Shown here: positions 20,845-28,950 of the stretch, one piece after another
Position numbering within the stretch: position 1 is the stretch's first letter
Layout of the letters: every line of letters begins with the position of its first letter
Assembly: GCA_025464995.1 (NCBI GenBank)
Contig: JAODMO010000040.1
Span: forward strand, 1-56,168
Reading direction: 5' to 3'
Source of the DNA: Microbacteriaceae bacterium
Lineage (GTDB): Bacteria > Actinomycetota > Actinomycetes > Actinomycetales > Microbacteriaceae
DNA length: 56,168 nt
The notes under the pieces: generated by a model
The model's database searches: none
Told to the model about the DNA's origin: nothing
Seen by the model: only the letters and a program-made list of their open reading frames with translations
Made by a program: the position numbers and the translations under genes

Positions 20845-21440
20845 CGGGATCGGCTGCAGAAGGATCATGATGAGTGTTCGCAGGTCACCGGGCGAGGTCG
20901 CCGCCGGATCGTCGAGGTAATCCTCCACTACGGGATGGTCGGCCGGCAGCCGCCCGCTCGCGGGAAGCCAGCTGCCGTACAGCCAGGTGTACGCCGCGTG
21001 CATCGACGCGTATGGCCCGCGGTACTCCACCACGGCGTACTCGCCGGCGGGGAGCACGATCCGCTCGAGCGCCGCCGGGATCGGATGATCCGCGCCGACC
21101 CGGACACCGGCAACCGACCGCAACTGCGGCTCAGGAATCTCGTCGGGATCGTCCAGCTAGACGCCGATCATGCTCCCCGCCGGCGGTGTTCCGTAGGCCT
21201 CCCGGTATACCCGGTAGAAGAGCTCCGTACTGGTGAATCCGCTGGCCGCGGCGACCTGCCGAACCGTCGCACCGTCGTCACGGCCGCCTCCACGCACATC
21301 GCCCGGTAGATGCGGTGCCAGTGATACGGCGAGAGGTGTGCGATCTCGGCGAGGCGGTAGAGCTCGAGCTCCTCGTCGAGGTGGTCGTAGATGTACTCGG
21401 AGACCGCGATGAGCTGCTTGGTGTGGTCGGCAGGTGTCAT
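20845..21440 (-). pseudogene. Broken AraC-family regulator with GyrI-like domain
   Basis: The start MTPADHTKQLIAVSEYIYDH and LAEIAHLSPYHWHRIYRAM is a normal AraC first HTH. The frame is then lost. The second HTH (ATVRQVAAASGFTSTELFYR, YREAYGTPPAG) lies in another frame, with too few residues between the two. It runs into SMIGV, a TAG stop, and LDDPDEIPEPQLRSVAGV. In GyrI-like domains this phrase reads MIGVYYDDPDE, so the TAG replaces a Tyr codon, and the first half of the GyrI domain is missing. The rest of GyrI (YAVVEYRGPYASMHAAYTWL and SWLPASGR) is intact in frame to about 20845. Damage therefore includes a frameshift, two deletions and one nonsense codon. Confidence 0.75.
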
Positions 21441-21818
21441 TGCGGCGCGTGCACTCCTATCGAGCGCCCAGATCTCTTGCCACGCCTGCGCGACGAGGTC
21501 TGTCCGGTCGGACTCGACGGAGAAGACGACGTGGTGCGACGCGGGCACGGTGACCGTGTCGAGACCCGCCGGTGTCGGGGAGGCGTCGGGAACGCGGCAT
21601 CCGATGACGAGGGTGTAGTCCCCCGCGTTGTCGACCCCTTCGTGAGCGAACCCGGTGTAGACGGCGAACACCTCATCGTTGAGGCGTGCCGGCACCTGGT
21701 TCACTCCCCCTCCCGCGGAGAAGGCTCCCCAGTGCGACGGGATGGTGTCGGCCGCGTGGTCGTTGTCGGTCCGGAGTGCGAGTCCGGTGACGGTCAGGTG
21801 GGTGTGCGGTCTTGCACG
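21441..21818 (-). pseudogene. Truncated effector-binding-domain gene (integron-type Cass2-like)
   Basis: The minus-strand frame reads LALRTDNDHAADTIPSHWG, then NDEVFAVYTGFAHEGVDNAG, YTLVIGCRVPDAS and AWQEIWALD. This is the pattern of the PF14526-type small-molecule-binding domain found alone or after AraC HTH domains. There is no start codon before it (the frame runs into the divergent exonuclease promoter), and the last 25 or so residues of the domain are absent: after EIWALDRSARAA it continues in frame, without a stop, into the AraC pseudogene. Either it is a truncated gene fused by deletion to the next, or the two are pieces of one rearranged regulator. Confidence 0.6.
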
Positions 21819-21848
21819 CCGATCGGAGGGATGTGGGAGGATTCCGCC

Positions 21849-22793
21849 GTGACCGTACACACCGAACGCCGGATGCTGCTCGACACCGCCTCGTTGTACT
21901 TCCGGGCCTTCCATGCCGTGCCCGACACCGTCCGGGCGCCCGGCGGCCAGCCGGTGAATGCGGTGCGTGGCCTGCTCGACATCGTCGCGCGGCTCGTGAC
22001 CGAGTTCGAACCGACGGAGATCGTGGCGTGCTGGGACGACGACTGGCGGCCGCAGTGGCGGGTCGACCTCATCCCGAGCTACAAGCTCCATCGTGTCGCC
22101 GAGACGTCGTCCCCGGATGCCGCCACTCCCCTCGAGGAGGTGCCCGACCTCCTCACGCCCCAAATAGCGGTCATCCGCAAGGTGTTCGGCGCGCTCGGGA
22201 TACCGGTCGTCGGCGCCCCGGAGCATGAGGCCGACGATGTCATCGGCACTCTCGCCTCGCACTCCCCGATGCCCGTCGACGTCATCACGGGCGACCGCGA
22301 CCTCTTCCAGCTCATCGACGACGCCCGGGGAGTACGCGTCGTGTACACCGGCCGGGGCATGTCGCACCTCGAGACTCTCACCGACGAGGCGCTCGTGACG
22401 AAGTACGGCGTGATGCCGACGCAGTATGCCGACTACGCGGCGATGAGGGGCGACGCGTCGGACGGCCTGCCGGGCGTCGCGGGCGTGGGCGAGAAGACCG
22501 CGGTCACGCTCCTCTCGAGCTTCAGCGACCTCGACGGCATCGTCGCCGCCGCGGCGGACCCGTCGTCGTCGCTCACACCGCGCGTGCGCGCAGGCATCCT
22601 CGCCGCGGGCGGCTACCTCGCGGTGGCACCGCGTGTCGTGCGCGTCGTGCGCGACCTCGACCTGCCCGAGTTCGACGCGCGCATCGCCGCTCCCTCCGCC
22701 GAGCAGGCCGCCGAGCTCGAGCGGCTGGCCGACCAGTGGGGCCTCGGGTCGTCGATGAAGCGGGTGCGCGAGGCGCTCGCCACTCGCACGTAG
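21849..22793 (+). CDS. 5'-3' exonuclease (PolA N-terminal type)
   Basis: 314 residues from GTG, with GGGAGGA 8 bases upstream. A stand-alone FEN-like 5'-3' exonuclease that removes flaps or RNA primers. The order fits: LLDTASLYFRAFHAVP near the start, ACWDDDWRPQWR, APEHEADDVIGTLA (metal-binding Glu/Asp), VITGDRDLFQLID and the helix-three-turn-helix region MRGDASDGLPGVAGVGEKTA. Many actinobacteria carry such a gene beside full polA. A start at the internal ATG (LLDTASLYF) would remove 8 residues. Upstream is the decayed effector gene on the other strand. Confidence 0.88.
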   Translation: MTVHTERRMLLDTASLYFRAFHAVPDTVRAPGGQPVNAVRGLLDIVARLVTEFEPTEIVACWDDDWRPQWRVDLIPSYKLHRVAETSSPDAATPLEEVPDLLTPQIAVIRKVFGALGIPVVGAPEHEADDVIGTLASHSPMPVDVITGDRDLFQLIDDARGVRVVYTGRGMSHLETLTDEALVTKYGVMPTQYADYAAMRGDASDGLPGVAGVGEKTAVTLLSSFSDLDGIVAAAADPSSSLTPRVRAGILAAGGYLAVAPRVVRVVRDLDLPEFDARIAAPSAEQAAELERLADQWGLGSSMKRVREALATRT

Positions 22794-22816
22794 CTCCCGT
22801 CGTGCCGCGACATCCC

Positions 22817-22822
22817 TACAGT
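22817..22822 (+). promoter_or_regulatory. Leaderless -10 element (TACAGT) for the quinone oxidoreductase
   Basis: TACAGT, six bases, ATG at 22829, and no ribosome site. Confidence 0.5.
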
Positions 22823-22828
22823 GGATGG

Positions 22829-23806
22829 ATGAAGGCAATCATCATTCCGCGCTTCGGCCCGGCAGACGTTCTCGAGCTCGCCGACGTGCCCGCACCGAGG
22901 CTCGGGGCGACCGACGTGCGCATCCGGGTGACGGGTGCGGGCGTCAACGGAGCCGACATCTCCCAGCGGCGGGGCCTGTACCCGCCGCCCGCGGACGCAC
23001 CGGAGTGGCCGGGGCTCGAGGCATCCGGCGTGGTCACCGACGTCGGCTCTGCGGTGACCGGAATCGCGGCGGGGGACGCGGTGTGCGCACTCCTGCCGGG
23101 CGGCGGTTATGCCGAGCAGGTGGTGGTCGACGCGGGGCTCGTGCTGCCGGTTCCGGCAGGCGTGCCGGTCCTGGATGCCGCGGCCCTCCCCGAGGTCGCA
23201 GCGACGGTCTGGAGCAACGTGTTCATGCTCGGCGACCTGAAGCCCGGCGAGACCCTGCTCGTGCACGGCGGCACGAGCGGGATCGGCACTCTGGCGGTCC
23301 AGGTGGCCCTCGCGCTCGGCTCACGGGTGATCGCGACCGCGGGGTCGGCGGAGAAGGTCGAGTTTCTCGAGCGGCTGGGCGCGACCGGCGTGAACTACCG
23401 CACCGAGCACTTCGTCGACGCGGTTCTCGGGGCGACGGACGGGCGCGGGGCCGACGTAATCCTCGACATCGTCGGCGGCGACTACCTGGCCCGCAACATC
23501 GCCTCACTCGCGGTGGACGGCCGGATCATGTGCATCGCCGACCGCAGCGGCGGGGAGAGCAGCTTCCGTCTGGGTGCGCTCATGCAGAAACGCGGGCGCA
23601 TCTGGGCGACGACGATCCGCGCGCGGCCCATCGGCGAGCGACGCACCATCGTCGCCGCTGTGCGAGAGCACGTCTGGCCCCTCATCGAGTCGGGCCGCGT
23701 CACGCCCGTCATCGACTCGGTGTTCGACCTCGCCGACGCGTCCGCGGCGCACGCGCGCATGGAGTCGTCGGCCCATATCGGCAAGATCGTGCTGCGCGTC
23801 GGCTGA
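22829..23806 (+). CDS. NAD(P)H quinone oxidoreductase (zeta-crystallin-like MDR family)
   Basis: 325 residues. A zinc-free medium-chain reductase. GroES-like N-domain: PRFGPADVLELADVPAP, VRVxGAGVNGADISQRRGLYPPP and WPGLEASGVV. Rossmann domain: LLVHGGTSGIGTLAVQVA (about 140-157), then GADVILDIVGGDYLARN. The structural Cys cluster and catalytic Cys of zinc alcohol dehydrogenases are absent, favouring quinone or enoyl reduction with NADPH. It sits between the exonuclease and dipeptidase, each apparently with its own promoter. Substrate unknown. Confidence 0.88.
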   Translation: MKAIIIPRFGPADVLELADVPAPRLGATDVRIRVTGAGVNGADISQRRGLYPPPADAPEWPGLEASGVVTDVGSAVTGIAAGDAVCALLPGGGYAEQVVVDAGLVLPVPAGVPVLDAAALPEVAATVWSNVFMLGDLKPGETLLVHGGTSGIGTLAVQVALALGSRVIATAGSAEKVEFLERLGATGVNYRTEHFVDAVLGATDGRGADVILDIVGGDYLARNIASLAVDGRIMCIADRSGGESSFRLGALMQKRGRIWATTIRARPIGERRTIVAAVREHVWPLIESGRVTPVIDSVFDLADASAAHARMESSAHIGKIVLRVG

Positions 23807-23858
23807 GGTCGACACGACTCGTCGTGCCGACCGCGCCGGGACCGGGCGCACGGGGCAC

Positions 23859-23864
23859 TAGCGT
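23859..23864 (+). promoter_or_regulatory. Leaderless -10 element (TAGCGT) for the dipeptidase gene
   Basis: TAGCGT, six bases, ATG at 23871, and no ribosome site. Confidence 0.5.
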
Positions 23865-23870
23865 TGCGGT

Positions 23871-24944
23871 ATGACGTCTCACGACACCGTTCAGCAAGCA
23901 CTCGCCCTCTCCCCCGTCGTCGACGGCCACAACGACTGGGCGTGGGAGTGCCGGTCGAATCGCGGCTACTCGGTCGAGGGTCTCGAGCGCGGCTTGGGAA
24001 GCGACACCGACATCGAACGGCTGCGAGCCGGCGGCGTGGGCGCCCAGTTCTGGTCGGTGTGGGTCGAGGACGTGGTCGACGGCGAACGCGCCGTGCAGTC
24101 GACGCTGGAGCAGATCGACTGGGTGTACCGGCTGGTCGCGCGCTACCCCGACGACTTCGTGATCGCGCGCAGCGCCGCCGACGTGGCGCAGGCGCGGCGG
24201 ACGGGACGCATCGCCTCCCTGCTGGGCGCCGAGGGCGCCCACAGCCTCAACGACTCCCCCGCCGTCCTCCGCATGCTCGCGAGGCTCGGTGTCCGGTATC
24301 TCACCCTCACCCATACCAAAAACACCTCGTGGGCAGACTCGGCCACCGACGAACCGCGCCACGGCGGGCTCACGGAGCGGGGCGTCCGATACGTCGCCGA
24401 GCTCGACCGTCTCGGCATGCTGCTCGACCTCTCCCACGTCGCCCCATCCACGATGCACGCGGCGCTCGACGCCACCACGTCGCCCGTCATCTTCAGCCAC
24501 AGCTCGTGCCGCGCGCTCGCCGCCCACCCGCGGAACGTGCCCGACGACGTGCTCGCCCGCCTCGCGACGAACGGCGGGGTCATCATGATCACCTTCGTCC
24601 CACAGTTCCTCAGCGACGATTTCGCCGCCTGGTACGACGGCGACAGGTCGACTCCCGCCCCCGTGGTCACCATCGCGGATGTCGCGGACCACGTCGAGCA
24701 CGCGCGATCGGTGGCCGGCGTGCGCCACGTCGGCCTCGGCGGCGACTTCGACGGCACCGACATGTTCCCCGTCGGGCTCGAGGGTGTGGACGGGTACCCC
24801 GCCCTGCTCGAGGAGCTGGCCGGCCGGGGGTGGGACGCCGACGAGCTCGCGGCACTCGCGGGCGGCAACGTGCTGCGCGTGCTCGAACAGACCGACGCGG
24901 CATTCGCCTCGGGTGGGCACACGTTCCCGGCGCTCGAGTTCTGA
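23871..24944 (+). CDS. Membrane dipeptidase family metallopeptidase (M19)
   Basis: 357 residues. A binuclear zinc dipeptidase of the renal dipeptidase family that hydrolyses L-Xaa-L/D-Xaa dipeptides. Metal and core motifs in order: VVDGHNDW (His-x-Asp, about 18-25), GAEGAHSL with the bridging Glu (about 118-125), LTLTHTKNTSWAD, DLSHVAPSTM (His), FSHSSCRAL (His) and HVGLGGDFDG (Asp). No signal peptide, so it is probably cytoplasmic, unlike the eukaryotic form. It faces the second peptide importer across a convergent junction, and together they could import and split dipeptides, including D-amino-acid ones. The convergent gap 24945-24983 has a short GTCGG-CGAAA-CCGAC stem. Confidence 0.92.
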   Translation: MTSHDTVQQALALSPVVDGHNDWAWECRSNRGYSVEGLERGLGSDTDIERLRAGGVGAQFWSVWVEDVVDGERAVQSTLEQIDWVYRLVARYPDDFVIARSAADVAQARRTGRIASLLGAEGAHSLNDSPAVLRMLARLGVRYLTLTHTKNTSWADSATDEPRHGGLTERGVRYVAELDRLGMLLDLSHVAPSTMHAALDATTSPVIFSHSSCRALAAHPRNVPDDVLARLATNGGVIMITFVPQFLSDDFAAWYDGDRSTPAPVVTIADVADHVEHARSVAGVRHVGLGGDFDGTDMFPVGLEGVDGYPALLEELAGRGWDADELAALAGGNVLRVLEQTDAAFASGGHTFPALEF

Positions 24945-24983
24945 CGCAGCGTCTGCCGCGTCGGCGCCGGTCGGCGAAACCGA

Positions 24984-25307
24984 CTAGACCTGCGTGCAGA
25001 CGCTCACGTGGTCGGCGCCAGCGACCACGAAAGCCTCGACGAGCCTGAGGCTCCCCGGCTCGCCGTCGATCGTGCTGGTGCTCGAGCCGCTCACGTGTGA
25101 AGCATCCGTCTTCAGGGTGTGCACGAAGTGCACCGTGAGGGTGCGGCCGTGACGCTCACCGACGAACCGGCCCTCGGTCACGGTGTCGCCCACATAGTTG
25201 CCCCACACCAGGCCGCGGTTCTCCGAGTACCAGAACCGCGTCGGAGCCGCCGGGTCGACGGCGCTCGCGGTCGACGACTCCATGATGAACTCCGTGCCGT
25301 CGAGCAT
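24984..25307 (-). CDS. Small N-acetylglutamate synthase-annotated family protein
   Basis: 107 residues. The pattern (FWYSENRGLVWGNYVGDTV, TEGRFVGER, GRTLTVHFVHTLKTD) matches a widespread small beta-sheet family often labelled 'n-acetylglutamate synthase' without proof; real function unknown. The ATG at 25307 is chosen over a GTG 8 codons earlier because GGAGGA lies 6 bases before it. It is the last gene of the second ABC importer operon, starting 16 bases beyond the ATPase stop, so co-expression is likely. No signal peptide or membrane segment. Confidence 0.6.
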   Translation of the reverse strand: MLDGTEFIMESSTASAVDPAAPTRFWYSENRGLVWGNYVGDTVTEGRFVGERHGRTLTVHFVHTLKTDASHVSGSSTSTIDGEPGSLRLVEAFVVAGADHVSVCTQV

Positions 25308-25323
25308 GTCCGACTCCTCCGCT

Positions 25324-26103
25324 TCAGGCACCGGGCAGCCGTCCGAGGCCGTCGGCTATGGGGATCGAGGCGAGCAGACGCCGGGTGTACTCGTGCTGCG
25401 GTTCGCTCCAGACGGATGCCACGGCGCCCGTCTCGACGATGCGGCCCGCCCGCATCACGGCCACGCGGTCGGCGACCACGCGCACCACCGACAGGTCGTG
25501 GCTGATGAACAGCAGTGACGCGCCGTTCTTGAGGGCGACGTCGCGCATGAGCGTAGCGACCTTCGCCTGCAGCGACGCGTCGAGCGAGGCGATCGGCTCG
25601 TCGCCGACGAGCACGTCGGGGCGCGCACCCATGGCGCGAGCGATGGCGATGCGCTGCCTTTGGCCACCGGAGAACTGGTGCGGGAACATCGCGGCGGCGC
25701 TGCGGTCCATGTGCACATCGTCGAGCAGCTGTCCGACGGTCGAGCGCTCGTCGCCGGCGATCGCGAGGGCGTCCTCGATCTGCGCACCCACCCGCCGCCG
25801 CGGATTGAGCGAGCTGTACGGGTTCTGGAAGACCATCTGGATGCGGAGCAGGCGGGACGGCCGCTTGCGCAGCCCGAGCGTGCGCACCTCCTCGCCGCCG
25901 AACGCGATGCGACCGGCGGTGAGCGGCTCGAGGCCGCAGATGGCCCGTGCGAGTGTCGACTTGCCGCATCCCGACTCGCCGACGAGGCCCAGCACCTCGC
26001 CCGGCGCGAGGTCGAAGCTCACGCCGTCGACCGCGGTGAGCGTGCGACGACCGGGGAGCTTGTAGGTGACCCGGGCGTCGGTGACGGAGAGGTGGCCGGC
26101 CAT
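25324..26103 (-). CDS. ABC ATPase, DppF type, second peptide importer
   Basis: 259 residues. Walker A GESGCGKST (about 41-49), Q loop VFQNPYSSLNPR, signature FSGGQRQR, Walker B VLVGDEPIASLD and H loop FISHDLSV; the C-terminal EYTRRLLASIP segment is the oligopeptide-transport type. The ATG overlaps the stop of the partner ATPase by one base (TGATG). With the next gene it forms the heterodimeric motor, unlike the fused motor of the muropeptide system. Slightly short because the zinc-like C-terminal Cys region of some DppF proteins is absent. Confidence 0.9.
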   Translation of the reverse strand: MAGHLSVTDARVTYKLPGRRTLTAVDGVSFDLAPGEVLGLVGESGCGKSTLARAICGLEPLTAGRIAFGGEEVRTLGLRKRPSRLLRIQMVFQNPYSSLNPRRRVGAQIEDALAIAGDERSTVGQLLDDVHMDRSAAAMFPHQFSGGQRQRIAIARAMGARPDVLVGDEPIASLDASLQAKVATLMRDVALKNGASLLFISHDLSVVRVVADRVAVMRAGRIVETGAVASVWSEPQHEYTRRLLASIPIADGLGRLPGA

Positions 26104-26939
26104 CAGTCGGTGTCCATTCTTGAGCTCGGTGGGGCATCGGGCGCTGGCACCTGCGGCAGTGCGTCGATGAGCGACCGGGTGTATTCGCTCCGCGGTTCGC
26201 GGATGACCTGGTAGCGGTCGCCGTGCTCCACGACCTCGCCGTAACGCATGACCGTGACGGTGTCCGCGAGCGCCGACATGACGCCGAGGTCGTGCGTGAC
26301 AAGCAGGATCGCGAGGTCGAGGCTGTCGCACAGTTCACGGAGGAGCCGCAGTATGCCGGCCTGGACGGTGACGTCGAGCGCCGTCGTGGGCTCGTCTGCG
26401 ATGAGCACCGACGGCTGGCTCGCGAGCGCGATGGCGATCGCGATGCGTTGCAGCTGGCCGCCGGAGAACTGGTGCGGGTACTTCTTCAGGGCGGTGGCCG
26501 GATCGGGCACCTTCACCCGTTCGAGCAGGCCGAGCGCGCGCTCCGTCGCCTCCCGGCCCGAGACCCGCAGGTGGTGCCTCATCCCGTCGGTCAGCTGGCG
26601 CTCGATGGTGATCATGGGGTGCAGGCTCGCGGTCGGATCCTGGAAGATCATGGCGATGTCGCGCCCCCGCAGCGAGTTCATGGCGCGCGGGCGAAGGTCG
26701 AGCAGATTCTCCACTCGACCGCGGGTGCCCTCGAACGCTATCGTCCCGCCGAGGCGGGATCCGGCCGGCTGCAGGCCCATGACGGCGAGGCCCGTCATGG
26801 TCTTGCCCGAGCCCGACTCTCCCGCGAGACCCGTGATCGACCTCGCGGGCACGTCGATGTCGATGCCGCGGAGGATACGCGTGGGGTTCGCGCGGGCGCC
26901 CAGCTCGAGGGTCAGGCCGCGGATCTGGAGGCCGCTCAT
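26103..26939 (-). CDS. ABC ATPase, DppD type, second peptide importer
   Basis: 278 residues. Walker A GESGSGKTMT (about 40-49), MIFQDPTASLHP, signature FSGGQLQR, Walker B LIADEPTTALD and H loop LVTHDLGV; ends EYTRSLIDALPQ. The start ATG overlaps the permease stop by 4 bases (ATGA 26936-26939). Partner of the DppF-type ATPase downstream. Family assignment is clear; substrate class (di/oligopeptide, nickel or opine) is not resolved by sequence. Confidence 0.9.
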   Translation of the reverse strand: MSGLQIRGLTLELGARANPTRILRGIDIDVPARSITGLAGESGSGKTMTGLAVMGLQPAGSRLGGTIAFEGTRGRVENLLDLRPRAMNSLRGRDIAMIFQDPTASLHPMITIERQLTDGMRHHLRVSGREATERALGLLERVKVPDPATALKKYPHQFSGGQLQRIAIAIALASQPSVLIADEPTTALDVTVQAGILRLLRELCDSLDLAILLVTHDLGVMSALADTVTVMRYGEVVEHGDRYQVIREPRSEYTRSLIDALPQVPAPDAPPSSRMDTD

Positions 26940-27862
26940 ATCTTGACTCCCTGCACCGCTCCGGCGGTGCGCGGGTCGAGGGAGTCGCGCATCGCGTCAC
27001 CGAGCATGTTGAACGCCACGACGACGGTGAAGATGGCGAGTCCCGGGACGGCCGCGATCCACCAGTCGCTGAACTGCTGCACGCCGTCGGCCACCATGGC
27101 GCCCCACTCCGGCGTCGGCGGGGTGGCCCCGAGGCCGAGGAACGACAGGCCCGACAGCAGCAGGATGGCGTTGCCGAAGTCGAGCGTCGCGAGCACGAGG
27201 ATGGGCGCGACGACATTGGGTGCGATGTCGCGGCGCAGCGAGGTGAACGGACCGAAGCCGAGCAGACGCCCCGCCACGACATACTCACGGGAGCGGGCGC
27301 CGAGCACCATCGACCGCATGACTCGCGCGTAGCTCGGCCACGACACGAGCAGCAGCGCGATGACCGCGTTGGTGAGGCTCGGCCCGAGGGCGGCCGTGAC
27401 GATCATCGCGAGGATGATGGTGGGGAAGGCGAAGACGAGGTCGGAGAAGCGCATGATGATCTCGTCGAGCCACTTGCCGAAGTAGCCCGCGATCGCGCCG
27501 AGCACCGAGCCGATGAGAGCGGATGCGACGACGAGGAAGAGCGCGAGCGGTAGCGAGATTCGCGCGCCGTACAGGGTGCGTGAGAACACGTCGCGCCCGA
27601 GCGCGTCGGTTCCGAACAGGTTCTCCCCGCTCGGCGGCTGGAGACGCTCGAAGCTCTGCGCGAGCGGATCGTAGGGCGCGAACAGCGGCACCAGCAGGGC
27701 GACGAGGAACCACGCCGCGACGATGGACATGCCGAGAACCGCCATCGGGCGACGATAGGCGGCCGGGAGCCGCAGCCGGCCCCGCCGTGGGCGCACGTCG
27801 TCGAGGAGGCTGCCGGCCGCGGCATCCGTCTCGAGCTCGAGGCGTGACTCGCTGTTGGTCAT
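26936..27862 (-). CDS. ABC permease, DppC type, second peptide importer
   Basis: 308 residues. An N-terminal cytoplasmic part of about 37 residues, first membrane segment (about 40-62), then the DppC mark NLFGTDALGRDVFSRTLYG, five more segments, EAA loop REYVVAGRLLGFGP and LSFLGLGATPPTPEWGAMV. The ATG at 27862 is fixed by an ATGA overlap with the DppB-type gene; the open frame extending further upstream is only a shadow. Followed by the ATPases without a gap. Confidence 0.9.
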   Translation of the reverse strand: MTNSESRLELETDAAAGSLLDDVRPRRGRLRLPAAYRRPMAVLGMSIVAAWFLVALLVPLFAPYDPLAQSFERLQPPSGENLFGTDALGRDVFSRTLYGARISLPLALFLVVASALIGSVLGAIAGYFGKWLDEIIMRFSDLVFAFPTIILAMIVTAALGPSLTNAVIALLLVSWPSYARVMRSMVLGARSREYVVAGRLLGFGPFTSLRRDIAPNVVAPILVLATLDFGNAILLLSGLSFLGLGATPPTPEWGAMVADGVQQFSDWWIAAVPGLAIFTVVVAFNMLGDAMRDSLDPRTAGAVQGVKI

Positions 27863-28950
27863 TGCACACGCACCCGGGGATCGATGACGCCGTAGACGAC
27901 GTCGATGAGGAAGTTGGTGAGGATGTAGACGACGCCGACCACGAGACCGACGCCCATCACCGCGGGGAGGTCGAGGGTCGTCGCCGACCGGTACGCGTAC
28001 TGGCCGATCCCTCCCCAGCCGAAGACTTGTTCGGTGAGCACGGTGCCCGAGAGGAGGGAGCCGAACGCGAGGCCGACGATCGTGAGGATGGGCAGGGATG
28101 CTCCGCGCAGGATGTAGCGGAACACCACCGCCGAGGGCCGGAGCCCCTTCGCCCGCGCGGCCAGCACATACTCCTGGTTGAGCACGTCGAGCACGGCGGA
28201 ACGCGAGAAGCGCAAGAGGAGCCCCACCGTGTACAGGATGAGCACCGACCCCGGCAGCACGAGGTGGGCGAGCGCGTCGCCGAAGGTCGCCCACTGGCCG
28301 GCGAGCACCGAGTCGACCGTGTACATGCCCGTGACGTGCGGTGGAGGCTGGAGCGCTGCGCTCAGCCGGCCCGTTCCGGGGGCCCAGCGCAACTGGTAGA
28401 AGAACACGTAGAACGCGGCGAGGGCGAGCCAGAATGTGGGCACGGAGATGCCGACGAGGCTGAGCGCGCGGAACAGCTGGTCGGAGAACCGGTTCTGACG
28501 CAGCGCGGCCCAGGTGCCGAGCCCGACCCCGATGATGATGGAGAACAGGATGATGAAGAGCGCGAGCTCGGCGGTGGCGGGAAACGCCACGGAGAGGTCT
28601 TGAAGCACGGGATTGTTGGTCTGGGTGGAGTTGCCCAGGTCGCCGCGGAAGAGATTGGCGACGTACACGACGTACTGCGTGACGAGCGGCTTGTCGAGGC
28701 CGCGCGCCTCCCGGTACGCGGCCACGATCTCGGGATCGCTCGCCGCACGCTCGCCGAGGGCCGCCTGCGCCGGATCAGCCGGCACGAGGTTGGCGAGCGT
28801 GAACGTCACGAGCGTGACGCCGAAGATCAGCAGGACGCTGATTCCGGCACGTACGAGGATGTAGCGGGCGAGGGGATGAAGATGCCTGGACCGCTTGTCG
28901 GTGACAAGCGGCCCGGGCGCCTCGGAGACGCTGTTACTTGATGTCGGCAA
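27859..28950 (-). CDS. ABC permease, DppB type, second peptide importer
   Basis: 363 residues. First membrane segment about 30-50 (YILVRAGISVLLIFGVTLV), LVPADPAQAALG, a long external loop, then five segments. EAA loop region EYVLAARAKGLRPSAV, followed by LTEQVFGWGGIGQYAYRS, both typical. The ATG at 28950 lies inside the end of the binding-protein gene (17-base overlap), which is unusual, but no later start is visible before the first membrane segment. Coupled to the DppC-type gene by ATGA. Confidence 0.87.
   Translation of the reverse strand: MPTSSNSVSEAPGPLVTDKRSRHLHPLARYILVRAGISVLLIFGVTLVTFTLANLVPADPAQAALGERAASDPEIVAAYREARGLDKPLVTQYVVYVANLFRGDLGNSTQTNNPVLQDLSVAFPATAELALFIILFSIIIGVGLGTWAALRQNRFSDQLFRALSLVGISVPTFWLALAAFYVFFYQLRWAPGTGRLSAALQPPPHVTGMYTVDSVLAGQWATFGDALAHLVLPGSVLILYTVGLLLRFSRSAVLDVLNQEYVLAARAKGLRPSAVVFRYILRGASLPILTIVGLAFGSLLSGTVLTEQVFGWGGIGQYAYRSATTLDLPAVMGVGLVVGVVYILTNFLIDVVYGVIDPRVRVQ

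Noticed and set aside
19486..21123. A single 545-residue protein fusing a GyrI-like domain to the flavin monooxygenase
   Set aside because: The junction has no family sequence, the GyrI part is decayed, and the monooxygenase has its own start with a TAGAGT element.
21168..22838. Long minus-strand ORF through the exonuclease gene
   Set aside because: Its first half is the antisense shadow of the exonuclease; only the last part matches real domains, which are decayed.
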